Notes: generated by a model not told the origin, from the letters alone. 40,352 bases of DNA from Deltaproteobacteria bacterium (GCA_021817825.1 JAKAFS010000030.1:1-40352); one strand, 5' to 3'. Positions 19,101 through 25,498 are shown, numbered from the stretch's first letter. A program made the numbers and translations.

Positions 19101-19906
19101 TCCGCCCCTGGTACGATACGACAGGCGCGGTGGGGGGAATCGTCCTTTTTTCCGAGGACATTACCGAGCAAATGCAGGCCACCGAAGCCCTGGAGCAGCG
19201 ATCCGAGCAGCTCGCGGCGGCCAACCGTGAACTGGAAAGCTTCAGCTATTCGGTCTCCCACGACCTGCAAGCGCCTCTGCGGGCGATCGACGGATACAGC
19301 CGGATGATCCTGAGGAAGCACGCCGATTCATTCAGCGCAGAGGCCCTGGACAAGTTCAACGTGATCCGGGACAACACCCAGATGATGGGCCGGCTCATCC
19401 AGGATCTGCTGGCCTTCTCGCGTCTCGGCAAAGCCCATCTGTCCATTGCGCCGCTGGGCATGGACGGCCTGATCCGGGAGGTCTGGGAAGAGATCGCGGC
19501 GGCCAATCCGGACCGCCGGATCACGCTGAGGATGGGGGAGGTGCCCCCGGCCCTCGGAGATCGCGTACTGCTCCGGCAGGTCCTGGTCAACCTTTTGTCC
19601 AACGCCGTCAAGTTCAGCCGGGAGCAGCCGGAGACGGTGATCGAGGTGAACGGCGCCGCAAAGGACGGGGAGTGCCTCTACAACGTGCGGGACAACGGCG
19701 TGGGCTTCGACATGCAGTACCACAACAAGCTGTTCGGCGTCTTCCAGCGGCTGCACAACAACGAAGAATTCGAAGGGACCGGAGTGGGGCTGGCCATCGT
19801 CCAGAGGATCATCCACCGCCATGGCGGCCGCGTCTGGGCGGAGGGGGCCGTGGGCAAAGGGGCTTGCTTCCATTTTTCCCTCCCCGGCAGCCCGGCGGCC
19901 GAATGA
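13124..19906 (+). CDS. Giant CheB-CheR-PAS-GAF-PocR hybrid histidine kinase
   Basis: One uninterrupted frame of 2260 residues. In order: CheB-type domain (~28-213); CheR methyltransferase (~227-489, SAM motif WSPGCSSGREVYSLAM, CRNLLIYLE); PAS (~533-636); NEEL-rich heptad coiled coil (~652-740); PAS at ~741-846, ~860-960, ~976-1073 and ~1090-1211; GAF (~1223-1386); a PAS with PCEIC cysteines (~1424-1526); another PAS (~1563-1683); PocR ligand-binding domain (~1711-1880); a last PAS (~1896-2019); then HisKA with His2046 (SYSVSHDLQAPLRAIDGY) and HATPase_c to the end. The CheB catalytic Ser position is Ala36 (GIGAAEG, normally GASAGG), while His63 and Asp154 remain, so methylesterase activity is probably lost. 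No receiver or membrane segment is present. AGGAGG favours the ATG at 13124 over 13103. It lies 24 bp after the sigma-54 regulator. Confidence 0.92.
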   Translation: MEKESPLSPPTTRGVAAGSRKSAGDRPALVVGIGAAEGALKSLRKLLAGLPTGHGVAVILVYHPPLTKRNPLAFLKGQTALEVTEAADGMPVLADRLYVMSPGQFLGIAAEKLAFREPVHCNGLLMPIDHFFCSLAADRRHRGCGIVLSGAGSDGTLGLSEIRAAGGRTIVESPQGARWPEMLQSAIAAGTADAVLPAGAIAAAVAELAKEAAARKGGTLAPEPEAGFGTILDLLRRRAGQDFGAYKPSTLLRRIRRRMTLGGIATMEAYARQLADRPDEIARLQKDLLIGVTDFFRQPQAWEILERKAIAPIVENAAPGSVIRVWSPGCSSGREVYSLAMLLAEQAKVSSGKIDFQIFATDADDAALAMARTGCYTAEEIGPHVSPERLKRFFSRRDNRYQVIKTLRGRIVFAAQNLTADPPFSRLDLIVCRNLLIYLEPPMQKRIITLFHFALREEGFLFLGNAETIGDRQDLFEPIANKWRIYRRIGVGRRISAEFPVPSAGAPCAAAGRPPAAPLPRQSLTATAQQLLLDRFAPACVMIDRKLQVLYTHGGIESYLTLPTGELTTRVTDMAREGLRARLRGTIEQSIESGRTASFTARTRRGEKSVPVKATVIPLRHLKGSDGLLLITFEDQRFPAAKSGSPVAEAGDVQQLADELKITREELQSMIDQLEGSNDQLKASNEEVMAANEELQAANEEMETSKEELQSLNEELNTLNLRLQEKVEELESVNNDVVNLLASTSIATVFLDKAFRIKRYTPAITQLMSLIPSDLGRPIGDTLWRFADEALLLDARRVLVDLTPLSREVRADDGRWHIRRITPYRTQDDRIEGVVITFVDITDLKGAEETAKESQRRLAVIVESIADGFFALDRQWRFTHINDEALAHFRKTAEEVIGRGLLEVFPAIRGTVFETRYRQAMESGEPVHFEIPSTVDELMLEVHAYPGPENLTVLFRNVSERYRMVRALREAHEQAAWLARFPEENPNPVMRATADGEVLYANPAAAGTSGWTCAAGDSLPERFRPLVARAMAQGEEVQQDLPWEDRVFNVSVMPFPAESYANLYGRDITQRIRAEAAQQVSDEALRRSEARLQRAQEIAHLGSWELDVCDNRLVWSDETYRIFGLKPQEFAATYEAFLAAIHPADREAVAAAYAESLRENRDSYEIEHRVVRKQSGEIRFVQERCRHLRDESGRIVRSVGMVHDITEQKRREEDIRRQSALLSAVNRILNAALKAGTEEDLGTACLEVIEEVTDSRIGFIGEIGPDGLHDIAISNPGREACRIFHAAGHHRPPAGSFEAQGLYGRVLADGRGFFTNDPAAHPDTVGLPQGHPPLESFLGVPLVSRGKVIGMIALGNRKGGYSQVELEGLESLAPVIVAAFQRKRAEEALRRLNAELEERVARQTTELRKAYEAVNAEKQQFNDVLEMLPVYVVLLTPDYRVPFANRTFRERFGDGSGKRCYEHLFGRTEPCEICETYTVLATQEPHRWEWLGPDHRNYDVFDFPFTDSEGAQFILEMGIDCTDIKRAEAALREANEMLERRVAERTTELEVAHREAEKGKRLLESVMEALPVGVAITNAKGGTLQSNRAFAELWGGPQPEAASVDDYATYRARWTDTGESLRPEEWAAARAVRQGETVRGQQLEIERFDGSRLFVLNSASPVSDAEGKIIGSAVAIQDITALKRAEEALRESEARVRLKLHSILSPAGDIGDLELADIIDVPAIQSMMTDFCSLTLIPMAIIDLQGRVVVGAGWQEVCTKFHRVHPETGRNCLESDTELTSGVLPGESKLYKCKNHLWDVATPIFVGDKQVGNVFSGQFFFDDERLDYDLFRSQAKRYGFPEAEYIAALESVPRLNREEVETAMAFFRKFADLISQLSYANIQLARSVAERDALMAELAASEERLKLFIEHAPAALAMFDRRMRYLSVSRRWRSDYGLEDADLIGVSHYDIFPELSEAWKEAHRRGLADEVLRAESDRFVRADGSTQWIRWEIRPWYDTTGAVGGIVLFSEDITEQMQATEALEQRSEQLAAANRELESFSYSVSHDLQAPLRAIDGYSRMILRKHADSFSAEALDKFNVIRDNTQMMGRLIQDLLAFSRLGKAHLSIAPLGMDGLIREVWEEIAAANPDRRITLRMGEVPPALGDRVLLRQVLVNLLSNAVKFSREQPETVIEVNGAAKDGECLYNVRDNGVGFDMQYHNKLFGVFQRLHNNEEFEGTGVGLAIVQRIIHRHGGRVWAEGAVGKGACFHFSLPGSPAAE

Positions 19907-20031
19907 ACCGCAAGCCGGCGGCGGCAGCCAAGGGCCTCTTGATTTCTTTTCCCCGCCCCGGTCGGTCACGGTGAAATGGGCCCGCCGGTTTTTAGCCCGG
20001 GCCTCTTGGTTGTGCCCGGGGTCCAGGGGGA

Positions 20032-20622
20032 TTATTTCCCTCCGCCGGACCTGCTGCCGATGCCCCCTTCCCGGGGGCCTGCCGCCGCCTGAAGAAGCAT
20101 GAAGCACATCACCGCCAGGGGCCGGTTCACCTGGGGTTGCGAACGTTGCCGCCGGTTCCCCGATGGCCGGTCCAATTGCGGAAGGGTTCGTCCGCTGCGG
20201 GTTGAAGGGATCACGACGGAGGCGCCTCCTGCGTCAGGCACGGACGCGCTCCCGACGCACGGGGCGATCGGGCCGTTTACCATACCGCTCCGCGTAGGCG
20301 GGGTGACCATTCGATTGGTCGAAGACCGCGGCTGTGCCACCCGGATGGAGGAGGAAACCCGGGGCGGGGGCCGGTTGATGAACCTCCGCTCGCCTTGGGG
20401 CACCCCCGTCGTGAAAAGTCCCTGAAACCGCGAAACGCCGATGCCGCCGAAGACACTGTCCTCAAGCAGCGACAAGGGATCGCTCCGCAGAAGTCTGTAA
20501 TCCCGAATATCCCGGAAATGGTCAGAAGCGGACAGGGCAGCGGCCATATCCGGCAGCAACATGGCCAGGGCCAGCAGGCCCAGGAGCAGGGGACGGAATC
20601 GGCGCCAAACATTCTTTTCCAT
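20032..20622 (-). CDS. Exported protein of unknown function
   Basis: The frame encodes 196 residues. The first ~30 are a clear signal peptide (basic WRRFR start, hydrophobic LLLGLLALAMLL, AAALSASD at the cleavage region), followed by DHFRDIRDYRLLRSDPLSLLED. From about residue 85 the sequence is Pro/Arg/Ser-rich and low in structure, which may be a real disordered tail or out-of-frame drift after a frameshift. I recognise no family. GAGGATG lies upstream of the ATG at 20622, and one copy of the shared stress-type promoter lies 90-160 bp upstream, which supports a real gene. It converges with the giant kinase. Confidence 0.55.
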   Translation of the reverse strand: MEKNVWRRFRPLLLGLLALAMLLPDMAAALSASDHFRDIRDYRLLRSDPLSLLEDSVFGGIGVSRFQGLFTTGVPQGERRFINRPPPRVSSSIRVAQPRSSTNRMVTPPTRSGMVNGPIAPCVGSASVPDAGGASVVIPSTRSGRTLPQLDRPSGNRRQRSQPQVNRPLAVMCFMLLQAAAGPREGGIGSRSGGGK

Positions 20623-20709
20623 CGGAAATCATCCTCATATCCGGCGGCCTCCGCGACTCGCCATGGCCTCCGGCGCTGCAAAAATCAGCCTTGTGAAGGC
20701 TTTGTGCTA

Positions 20710-20779
20710 AGGCTACTCCCCTCCCCGAGAGGTCGCAATGAGGATCGATTGGTGGCCTAATGATAGTCAAATCCTCCCC
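20710..20779 (-). promoter_or_regulatory. Shared composite promoter, copy D
   Basis: Minus strand: a diverged dyad GGGGAGG-N5-ACTATCA (20761-20779), then TTAGGCCACC and AATCGATCCT, then CA and -35 TTGCGA (20733-20738), exactly 17 bp, and -10 TAGCCT (20710-20715). Spacing is identical to the copies at 25734, 32650 and 34360. It points at the exported protein starting at 20622, with a start site near 20703. Confidence 0.65.
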
Positions 20780-21010
20780 TGAAAGTCGTCGGTATGATTC
20801 TGCGCGGCCTCGGGCGGGCAGAGGAAGGATCTCGGGCAGGATTGAGGCACCAAACGACACGCACCCTCCCGAAGCGGGCGGCGCCTGGGGGGGGATTGCC
20901 GGATCGCCCCGGGGCGGGTGCGTGCATGGGTCGAGGGTCGGGTCGGAGTCTGCGCTGGCGGCGAGGTCATTCTGGAGTCTGCGCGGTCACTCCGCTTCCG
21001 GATCTTTTCA
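20780..21010. other. Spacer with no recognised gene
   Basis: Between the sodC stop and the composite promoter I see no coding frame with sensible composition and no clear terminator or RNA fold. Open frames here on the plus strand are arbitrary Arg/Gly/Pro-rich shadows. Confidence 0.4.
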
Positions 21011-21532
21011 TCATTTCACCACCCCGCAGCCGATCCGGCCTCCGCCGCCACCCAGTTTTTCGGGAAGATCCGAGTAATTGTCGCCGCCGGCATGGATCAT
21101 CAGGGATCTCCCCCGTAAATCCGCGACCTTCAAACGCGGCGCCAGAACGGGCAACATCGCCCTTCCCTCCCGGTCCGCAAAGAGGAACGGCAGATCCCCC
21201 AGGTGGCCGTTTCCGTACGGACCTTCATGCCGACCGGTCTGAAGGGGATCGAAGTGGCCGCCGGCCCCGGCGGCCGGCAGCGGTTCGCCCCCGGGAATCA
21301 TGCTTCCGCAATCGGGATGCTGATGGACATGAAAGCCGTGGATTCCCGGAGGAAGACCGGCGAGCTGCGGGGTGAGGAGGAGCCCGAACCGGGTGTCTTC
21401 CGCCACGATCGTGCCGATTTCCTCGCCGAGGCCCCGATCGGTGACCCCGGCAATCCGGATCGTCTGCCCGTCGGCCAGGGCGCCGCCGGCCAACGCCATC
21501 ACGATGAAAAGAATCAGCATGCTTTTTCGCAT
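21011..21532 (-). CDS. sodC: Periplasmic Cu/Zn superoxide dismutase
   Basis: A 173-residue exported enzyme (EC 1.15.1.1) dismutating superoxide in the periplasm. Signal peptide ~1-20 (MRKSMLILFIVMALAGGALA). Metal and disulfide motifs are intact: GFHVHQHPDCG (two copper His, one disulfide Cys), GGHFDP (bridging His), GHLGDLPFLF (zinc His and Asp region), LMIHAGGDNYSDLP (copper His) and GGGGGRIGCGVVK (active-site Arg, second Cys). The gene starts 22 bp after the lone receiver on the same strand and is probably co-transcribed with it from the promoter near 22020-22048. It suggests at least occasional oxygen exposure. Confidence 0.95.
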   Translation of the reverse strand: MRKSMLILFIVMALAGGALADGQTIRIAGVTDRGLGEEIGTIVAEDTRFGLLLTPQLAGLPPGIHGFHVHQHPDCGSMIPGGEPLPAAGAGGHFDPLQTGRHEGPYGNGHLGDLPFLFADREGRAMLPVLAPRLKVADLRGRSLMIHAGGDNYSDLPEKLGGGGGRIGCGVVK

Positions 21533-21554
21533 GGAATCAGCCTTCCTGGTGCCT

Positions 21555-21953
21555 CTAACCCGAGAGGGGCCCGCTGCCGAGCGAGAAAACCTTTTTGACC
21601 GCCGGCACGAGACTTTCCAGACGGTTTTTCAGGACATAGCCGGCGGCGCCCCTTGCCAGGACGGCATCCAGCATTTCTCCGATCTCCCCCGACGCCCCCG
21701 TCACGAGGATAAAGGGCACCTCGGGGCGACGCTTCTTCGCCTCGATCAGGGCCAGCATCCCCGTGTACTGGGGAAGATGGTAATCCGAAAGGATCAGATC
21801 GGGGTTGAATTCCTCCAGTCCCTGTAGATAGGCATTCTCGGTCATCACCCGCTTCGCTATGAAGGAAAAGCCTGCATCGACCAGTTCGAACTCCATCAGA
21901 TCGGCGTCGCTCTTCACATCTTCGAGAATCAGGATCCGCAAAGTCTTTTCCAT
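21555..21953 (-). CDS. Stand-alone receiver-domain response regulator
   Basis: A 132-residue CheY-like protein with no output domain: acidic pocket LILEDVKSDAD, phospho-acceptor Asp in LILSDYHLP, the Thr of LVTGASG and the Lys of YVLKNR. It closely resembles the receiver of the LuxR-type regulator at 39209-40075, with the same LILEDV, LILSDY and YVLKNR motifs and spacing. It may relay or buffer phosphate from one of the multi-PAS kinases here, neither of which carries its own receiver. It has its own upstream promoter and is followed after 22 bp by sodC. Confidence 0.9.
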   Translation of the reverse strand: MEKTLRILILEDVKSDADLMEFELVDAGFSFIAKRVMTENAYLQGLEEFNPDLILSDYHLPQYTGMLALIEAKKRRPEVPFILVTGASGEIGEMLDAVLARGAAGYVLKNRLESLVPAVKKVFSLGSGPLSG

Positions 21954-22019
21954 TTCTTCTGCCCGCGATCGGGTGCAACGCCAACGGTCCGGTAAGGGAC
22001 GGACCCCTTTTTTGAGGGC

Positions 22020-22048
22020 AGTGTAAAAGAGGTGCGGTCATGAGTCAA
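22020..22048 (-). promoter_or_regulatory. Sigma-70 promoter before the receiver and sodC
   Basis: Minus strand: -35 TTGACT (22043-22048), 17 bp, -10 TACACT (22020-22025). The CATTG context and TAnncT -10 resemble the shared composite promoter. At the matching upstream position only one half-site (TGAGAGG on the plus strand, 22071-22077) is recognisable. Confidence 0.55.
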
Positions 22049-22135
22049 TGACGGGCGAGTGTCTGTCTAATGAGAGGCAAAAACTGACGGTTAGGACCAG
22101 CGGAAGTGGTGCCGCAGGACCGGGCTCCCCGGGAC

Positions 22136-23347
22136 TCAGAAGAGCACTTGCAGGACGCGGTCGATTCTCCGGAGTTCCTCGATCAAGGCCGCTGCCGATC
22201 CCGGGTCCGCCTCCCCGGCCGCCGCCATCTCCCGCGCGAGCCCATCGCAGGCGCGGCGCACCGCGAGGTCTTCATCCATGGCCTCCCGGAAGGTTTCCTT
22301 CAGCCGCCGGGTCCGTTCGTCGGCGCGCGGCTCCGCCGCGCCGGCCCGCTTGGCGATCCTCCTGATCCCTTCCCGGAGCCCTTTCAACTTTGCGCTCGCC
22401 GCGCCCAGCGCGCCATCCGTATAGGAGAGCCGCTCCCGGTAATGGCCGTCGATCAGAAAAAAGCGGATCTCGGCAGGAGCATAGCCTCGGTCCAGAAGAT
22501 GGCTCGTGTAGAGGAGGTTTCCCCGGCTCTTGGACATCTTTTTCCCGCCAACGAAGAGGTGCTCGCCGTGGAGCCAGAAGCGGGCCATCGGGTAGGGCCG
22601 CAGCGATTCGAGGATGGCGAGCGAATAGTCATGATGGCGGTAGAGGTTGTCGATCCCGCCGCAATAAATGGAGAGGGTCTCCTGAAAGCGGCCGGCGACC
22701 ATGCTCGGATCCTGGATGTTCCAGGAGGGCCGGCCCCGGCCGAGCGGCGTCTCCCAGAAGACCGAATCCCCCGGACGGGCGCCGTGCCAGAGGATGAAAT
22801 CGCCCCGGTTCCACTGGATGCCGGGATAGGTGTCCTTGTGAAAGCGCCTTTTTTTCGCAGGCCAGCGGCTCATGTCCAGACCGTAGAGCTTCCCGAAACC
22901 GGGAAACTTCAGGGGATCGAAATAGACGTTGCCCCCGTGCCGATAGGCGACGCCCAGCGCGATCAGTTCTTTGACCATGGCCGCCGCCTCGGCGACATGC
23001 TCCGAGGCCCGGGGCAGGTACTCGGGAATCCGAATTCTCAACAGTTTCATCTCGCCGAGGAATTCATCGCTGTTCCGGTCCGTAAGCTCTTTGACTGTCA
23101 GATCCTCCTTGCGGGCCTCGGCGATCGCCTTGTCTTCGATGTCGGTGAAGTTCATCCCCCGGGTCACGACGCAGCCCAGGTAGGCGAGGTAACGAACCAG
23201 GACATCTTCGAACAGGAAGGTCCGGAAGTTGCCGATATGGGCCCGCTGGTAGACCGAAGGTCCGCAGGTGAACATGGTCACCATCCCGTCGTTGACGGGC
23301 ACAAAGGGTTCCAACTTCTTTCCGAGGGAATTGTAAAGCTTCAACAT
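22136..23347 (-). CDS. Cysteinyl-tRNA synthetase paralogue, zinc site altered
   Basis: A 403-residue class I synthetase-fold protein clearly related to CysRS: CGPSVYQRAHIGN (HIGH signature) near 28-40, LYGLDMSRW, WETPLGRGRP, KMSKSRGN near 269 and FFLIDGHYRERLSY. Aligned by eye to E. coli CysRS, zinc ligands Cys28 and His234 are kept (Cys28, His238), but Cys209 is Asp213 (SWNIQDPSM for the usual WHIECSAM) and Glu238 is Ser242 (HHDYS for HHENE). It ends just after a DALR-like helical domain, so the distal anticodon-binding part of CysRS (~460 residues) is missing. It probably no longer charges tRNA-Cys and may activate another amino acid, as paralogues such as MshC do in other pathways. The ATG at 23347 has AAGGAG eight bases upstream, better than the GTG at 23356. 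Confidence 0.85.
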   Translation of the reverse strand: MLKLYNSLGKKLEPFVPVNDGMVTMFTCGPSVYQRAHIGNFRTFLFEDVLVRYLAYLGCVVTRGMNFTDIEDKAIAEARKEDLTVKELTDRNSDEFLGEMKLLRIRIPEYLPRASEHVAEAAAMVKELIALGVAYRHGGNVYFDPLKFPGFGKLYGLDMSRWPAKKRRFHKDTYPGIQWNRGDFILWHGARPGDSVFWETPLGRGRPSWNIQDPSMVAGRFQETLSIYCGGIDNLYRHHDYSLAILESLRPYPMARFWLHGEHLFVGGKKMSKSRGNLLYTSHLLDRGYAPAEIRFFLIDGHYRERLSYTDGALGAASAKLKGLREGIRRIAKRAGAAEPRADERTRRLKETFREAMDEDLAVRRACDGLAREMAAAGEADPGSAAALIEELRRIDRVLQVLF

Positions 23348-23403
23348 GGCACTCACTCCTTAAGATCCGTTCAAAGCGGCAACGGCTGTCCGCCCTTCCC
23401 GCT

Positions 23404-24852
23404 TCACGCCAGTTTCAATTCCTTCCATTTGCCCCCCTTAAACCTGCGGGCCATGAGAAGCCCCTGGCAGGTCATCGAAACGACCATGGCCGCCCAGACC
23501 CCCGTCGCGCCGTAACCCAGGGGCAGGGCCAGCACCCAGGCGAGGGGCAGGCGGATCAGCCACATGGCGATGACGATCACCCACATGGTGCCGCGGGTGT
23601 CGCCGGCCCCCTGGAGGGCGCCCGCCAGGGACAGGCTCAGGGCGATGAAGGGCTGGCCGATCATGTTGAACCGCAGATAGCTGGCCGTCTCCGCGAGCAC
23701 CGCCGGATCACGCGCCACGAGGGCGGCAAAGTCTTCCGCCCGCAGAAAGACGACCACGGCCATCAGGCTCAAGGCCACGATCCCCGCCGCGGCGATCCGC
23801 CACCCTACCCGCTCCGCCCGGTCGGGGCGGCCCGCCCCCAGATTCTGGCCGATGAGGACCGACGCCGTCATGTTCAGGGCAAAGGCCGGCAGAAAGATCA
23901 TCGCCTCGATCCTGAGGCCGTTGGCGATGGCGGCCAGGGCGGTGATGCTCTCCTGGCCCAGGCGGCCGAGAATGTTGTACAGGACGATCGTCCCCGCGTT
24001 CCAGGCGATCTGGAGCATCGCCGCCGGCCAACCGAGGCGGATGATCTGCCCGATCGTCCCGGACACCGGGACCCAGCCCCCCCGGGTGACGGCCCGCCAT
24101 TGGGTCCGTCGGAGAAAGACGAAGTTGATCGCCATGCCGCCAACCACCGAGGCGGCCGTGGCGATGGCGATCCCGGGATAGCCCAGCGGCGGGATGATCC
24201 ACCAGCCGAAAACGAGGGCAAAATCCCCGACGACATTGAGAACCATGACGAAGAACATCGTGACGAGCGGTTTTTTCACAGCGCCGCTGGCCCGAAAGAG
24301 GGCATTCGAGATGAGCAGCAGATAGTTGGCCCCCAGAGCGACGGCAAAAATTCGCAGGAAGGTTTCGGCAATCTCCCGGATCTCGGTGGGCAACCCCGCC
24401 AGGGCGACAATCTGCCGATAAAACACCAGGCCGCCCAGGCTTACCAGGACGGCCACGAGCAGTCCGAAGAGCAGCGATTGGCGGGCCACCTCCAGGGCGC
24501 GCCCGAAATCGCCGCCGCCGATGGCCCGCGAGACGAGCGCCACCGTTCCGATGCCGATCGCGTTGCCGATGATGATGACGAAAAAATAGAGCAGGCTGAC
24601 GAAACCGACCGCCGCCTGGATCTCGGGACCGATGAGCCCGGCCACGAAGACATCGGCGAAGCCCACGAAAAAATCGAAGCTCATGATGAGCAGCATGGGC
24701 CACGAAAGCTGCCAGATGTTGCGCCACAAACTGCCCGTGGTCAGACTGGGGGGAGTGTCCGCTGCCGTAAGGGCCTCCTTCGCAAGGGCCTTCTTTTTTT
24801 TCTGAGTCGCCGAACTGGCGGCGCGGTGCCCCGGTCCTGTGGCCGTTGACAA
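23404..24852 (-). CDS. MATE-family multidrug/Na+ antiporter
   Basis: A polytopic inner-membrane transporter of up to 482 residues with about 12 hydrophobic helices arranged as two related halves, typical of MATE efflux proteins. Landmarks are the first helix LSWPMLLIMSFDFFVGFADVF, the RAIGGGDFGRA loop, the repeated half beginning IGQIIRLGWPAAMLQIAW, and LIGQNLGAGRPDRAERVGW. Substrate unknown. The start is uncertain: the longest frame begins with TTG at 24852 and has a Lys-rich N-terminal tail (KKKKALAKEA), with no clear Shine-Dalgarno and no ATG before the first helix. It lies 56 bp upstream of the CysRS-like gene on the same strand. Confidence 0.88.
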   Translation of the reverse strand: MSTATGPGHRAASSATQKKKKALAKEALTAADTPPSLTTGSLWRNIWQLSWPMLLIMSFDFFVGFADVFVAGLIGPEIQAAVGFVSLLYFFVIIIGNAIGIGTVALVSRAIGGGDFGRALEVARQSLLFGLLVAVLVSLGGLVFYRQIVALAGLPTEIREIAETFLRIFAVALGANYLLLISNALFRASGAVKKPLVTMFFVMVLNVVGDFALVFGWWIIPPLGYPGIAIATAASVVGGMAINFVFLRRTQWRAVTRGGWVPVSGTIGQIIRLGWPAAMLQIAWNAGTIVLYNILGRLGQESITALAAIANGLRIEAMIFLPAFALNMTASVLIGQNLGAGRPDRAERVGWRIAAAGIVALSLMAVVVFLRAEDFAALVARDPAVLAETASYLRFNMIGQPFIALSLSLAGALQGAGDTRGTMWVIVIAMWLIRLPLAWVLALPLGYGATGVWAAMVVSMTCQGLLMARRFKGGKWKELKLA

Positions 24853-24913
24853 AGGAGAAAAACAGGCCCGGGAAAAGAGGATTATCGGGATGTTCCGGCA
24901 GGTTTTCGGCTGC

Positions 24914-24943
24914 TTCTGAGCCCCGGCTTGCCGGGGCTCAGAA
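24914..24943. terminator. 30-bp palindrome after the selenoprotein gene
   Basis: TTCTGAGCCCCGGC and GCCGGGGCTCAGAA form a perfect 14-bp stem with a 2-nt centre, six bases after the rhodanese stop codon. On the minus strand it is not followed by a T-run; on the plus strand TTTTTAT follows. It probably marks the mRNA 3' end and may serve as a processing or stability structure. Confidence 0.5.
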
Positions 24944-24949
24944 TTTTTA

Positions 24950-25402
24950 TCATTTCGGTTCCGTCGGATAACCGGCCTTTTCCCACTCCCGCCAGCCGCC
25001 TTTCAGGGCAAATACCTTGCGAAACCCCTTGCCGATCAATATCTGTGCCGCACGGGCACTAGTTCCCTCGCCCGCTCAGGCGCAGTACAAAACGACGGTC
25101 TTGTCCTTGTCGTATTTGGCCGCCCAGTTTTCGGCGTCGGCATAAACCTCCCGGAAGGCCCCCTTGATCTTGATCGAGCTGGCGTTCCAGTCTCCGGCGG
25201 CCCGCACGTCGACAATGACCAGGGACGGATCAGCGAGGCGGGATTTCAGGTCGTCGATCGACAGCCGGGGAACCTTTTGGAAATCGATCAAACAGAGCTC
25301 CGCGTCATCCTCGGTGAGCGCCTCCGCCGCCCGGGACGGCAAAGCCCCGGCAAAGAGAATGCCCATCAGCAAAACCACGGCGATCACTAACCTCTTTTTC
25401 AT
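24950..25402 (-). CDS. Exported rhodanese-like protein, probable selenoprotein (UGA109 = Sec)
   Basis: The frame runs from ATG 25402 to TGA 24950-24952 (150 residues) with one in-frame TGA at 25076-25078. Residues 1-25 are a signal peptide (KKRLVIAVVLLMGILFAGAL, PSRAA). The rhodanese domain shows VIVDVRAAGDWNASSIKIKGA and, on both sides of the TGA, VLYCA-U-AGEGTSARAAQI then VFALKGGWREWEKAGYP. Everything after the TGA is ordinary rhodanese sequence in the same frame, so the TGA falls exactly where this subfamily (YCACPxEATSAR) has its second Cys. Selenocysteine is therefore likelier than a nonsense mutation. A hairpin follows the UGA. Rhodanese-related selenoproteins are known in anaerobic deltaproteobacteria. 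Role: periplasmic sulfur or selenium transfer, partner unknown. Ordinary gene callers would stop at residue 108. Confidence 0.82.
25050..25075 (-). promoter_or_regulatory. Candidate bacterial SECIS hairpin
   Basis: Immediately 3' of the in-frame UGA, GCGGGC (25070-25075) pairs with GCCCGT (25052-25057): five GC pairs and one G-U, around a 12-nt G-rich loop. Position and size fit a bacterial SECIS element read by SelB. Loop identity was not compared with a model. Confidence 0.5.
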
Positions 25403-25465
25403 AGGTGCCTCCTTTTTTCATGCCTCTTCGGCATCCCCCGTCACAGGACAGGCCTCTTGTTTATC

Positions 25466-25494
25466 ACCATATCGATTGTCCGAAGGCAGGGCAA
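25466..25494 (-). promoter_or_regulatory. Promoter of the rhodanese gene, weak relative of the composite promoter
   Basis: Minus strand: TCTCATTG context with -35 TTGCCC (25489-25494), 17 bp, -10 TATGGT (25466-25471), and a start site near 25459. The core fits the shared pattern (TTGnnn-17-TAnnnT, CTCATTG), but the upstream dyad is only half-matched (7 of 14 positions), so membership in the set is doubtful. Confidence 0.45.
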
Positions 25495-25498
25495 TGAG

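Noticed and set aside
14762..19321. A 1519-codon minus-strand open frame under the giant kinase
   Set aside because: Same cause: a mirror of a GC-rich coding frame, with no recognisable domain; the plus-strand frame has clear PAS, GAF, PocR and kinase motifs.
20640..20740. A cyclic-di-GMP (GEMM) riboswitch before the exported protein
   Set aside because: A CACAAAGCC string on the minus strand recalls the motif, but the conserved GGGCAAACC segment and tetraloop-receptor are missing; part of the stretch is explained by copy D of the composite promoter.
24841..24900. A plus-strand gene start at TTGACAAAGGAGAAA
   Set aside because: It resembles a promoter or ribosome site by chance; no plausible plus-strand frame follows, and the region encodes the MATE N-terminus on the other strand.
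25076..25402. Rhodanese gene as a truncated pseudogene
   Set aside because: The frame after the TGA is intact to the normal end of the family and the TGA replaces a Cys position, so recoding as selenocysteine is the better reading, although nonsense mutation is not strictly excluded.
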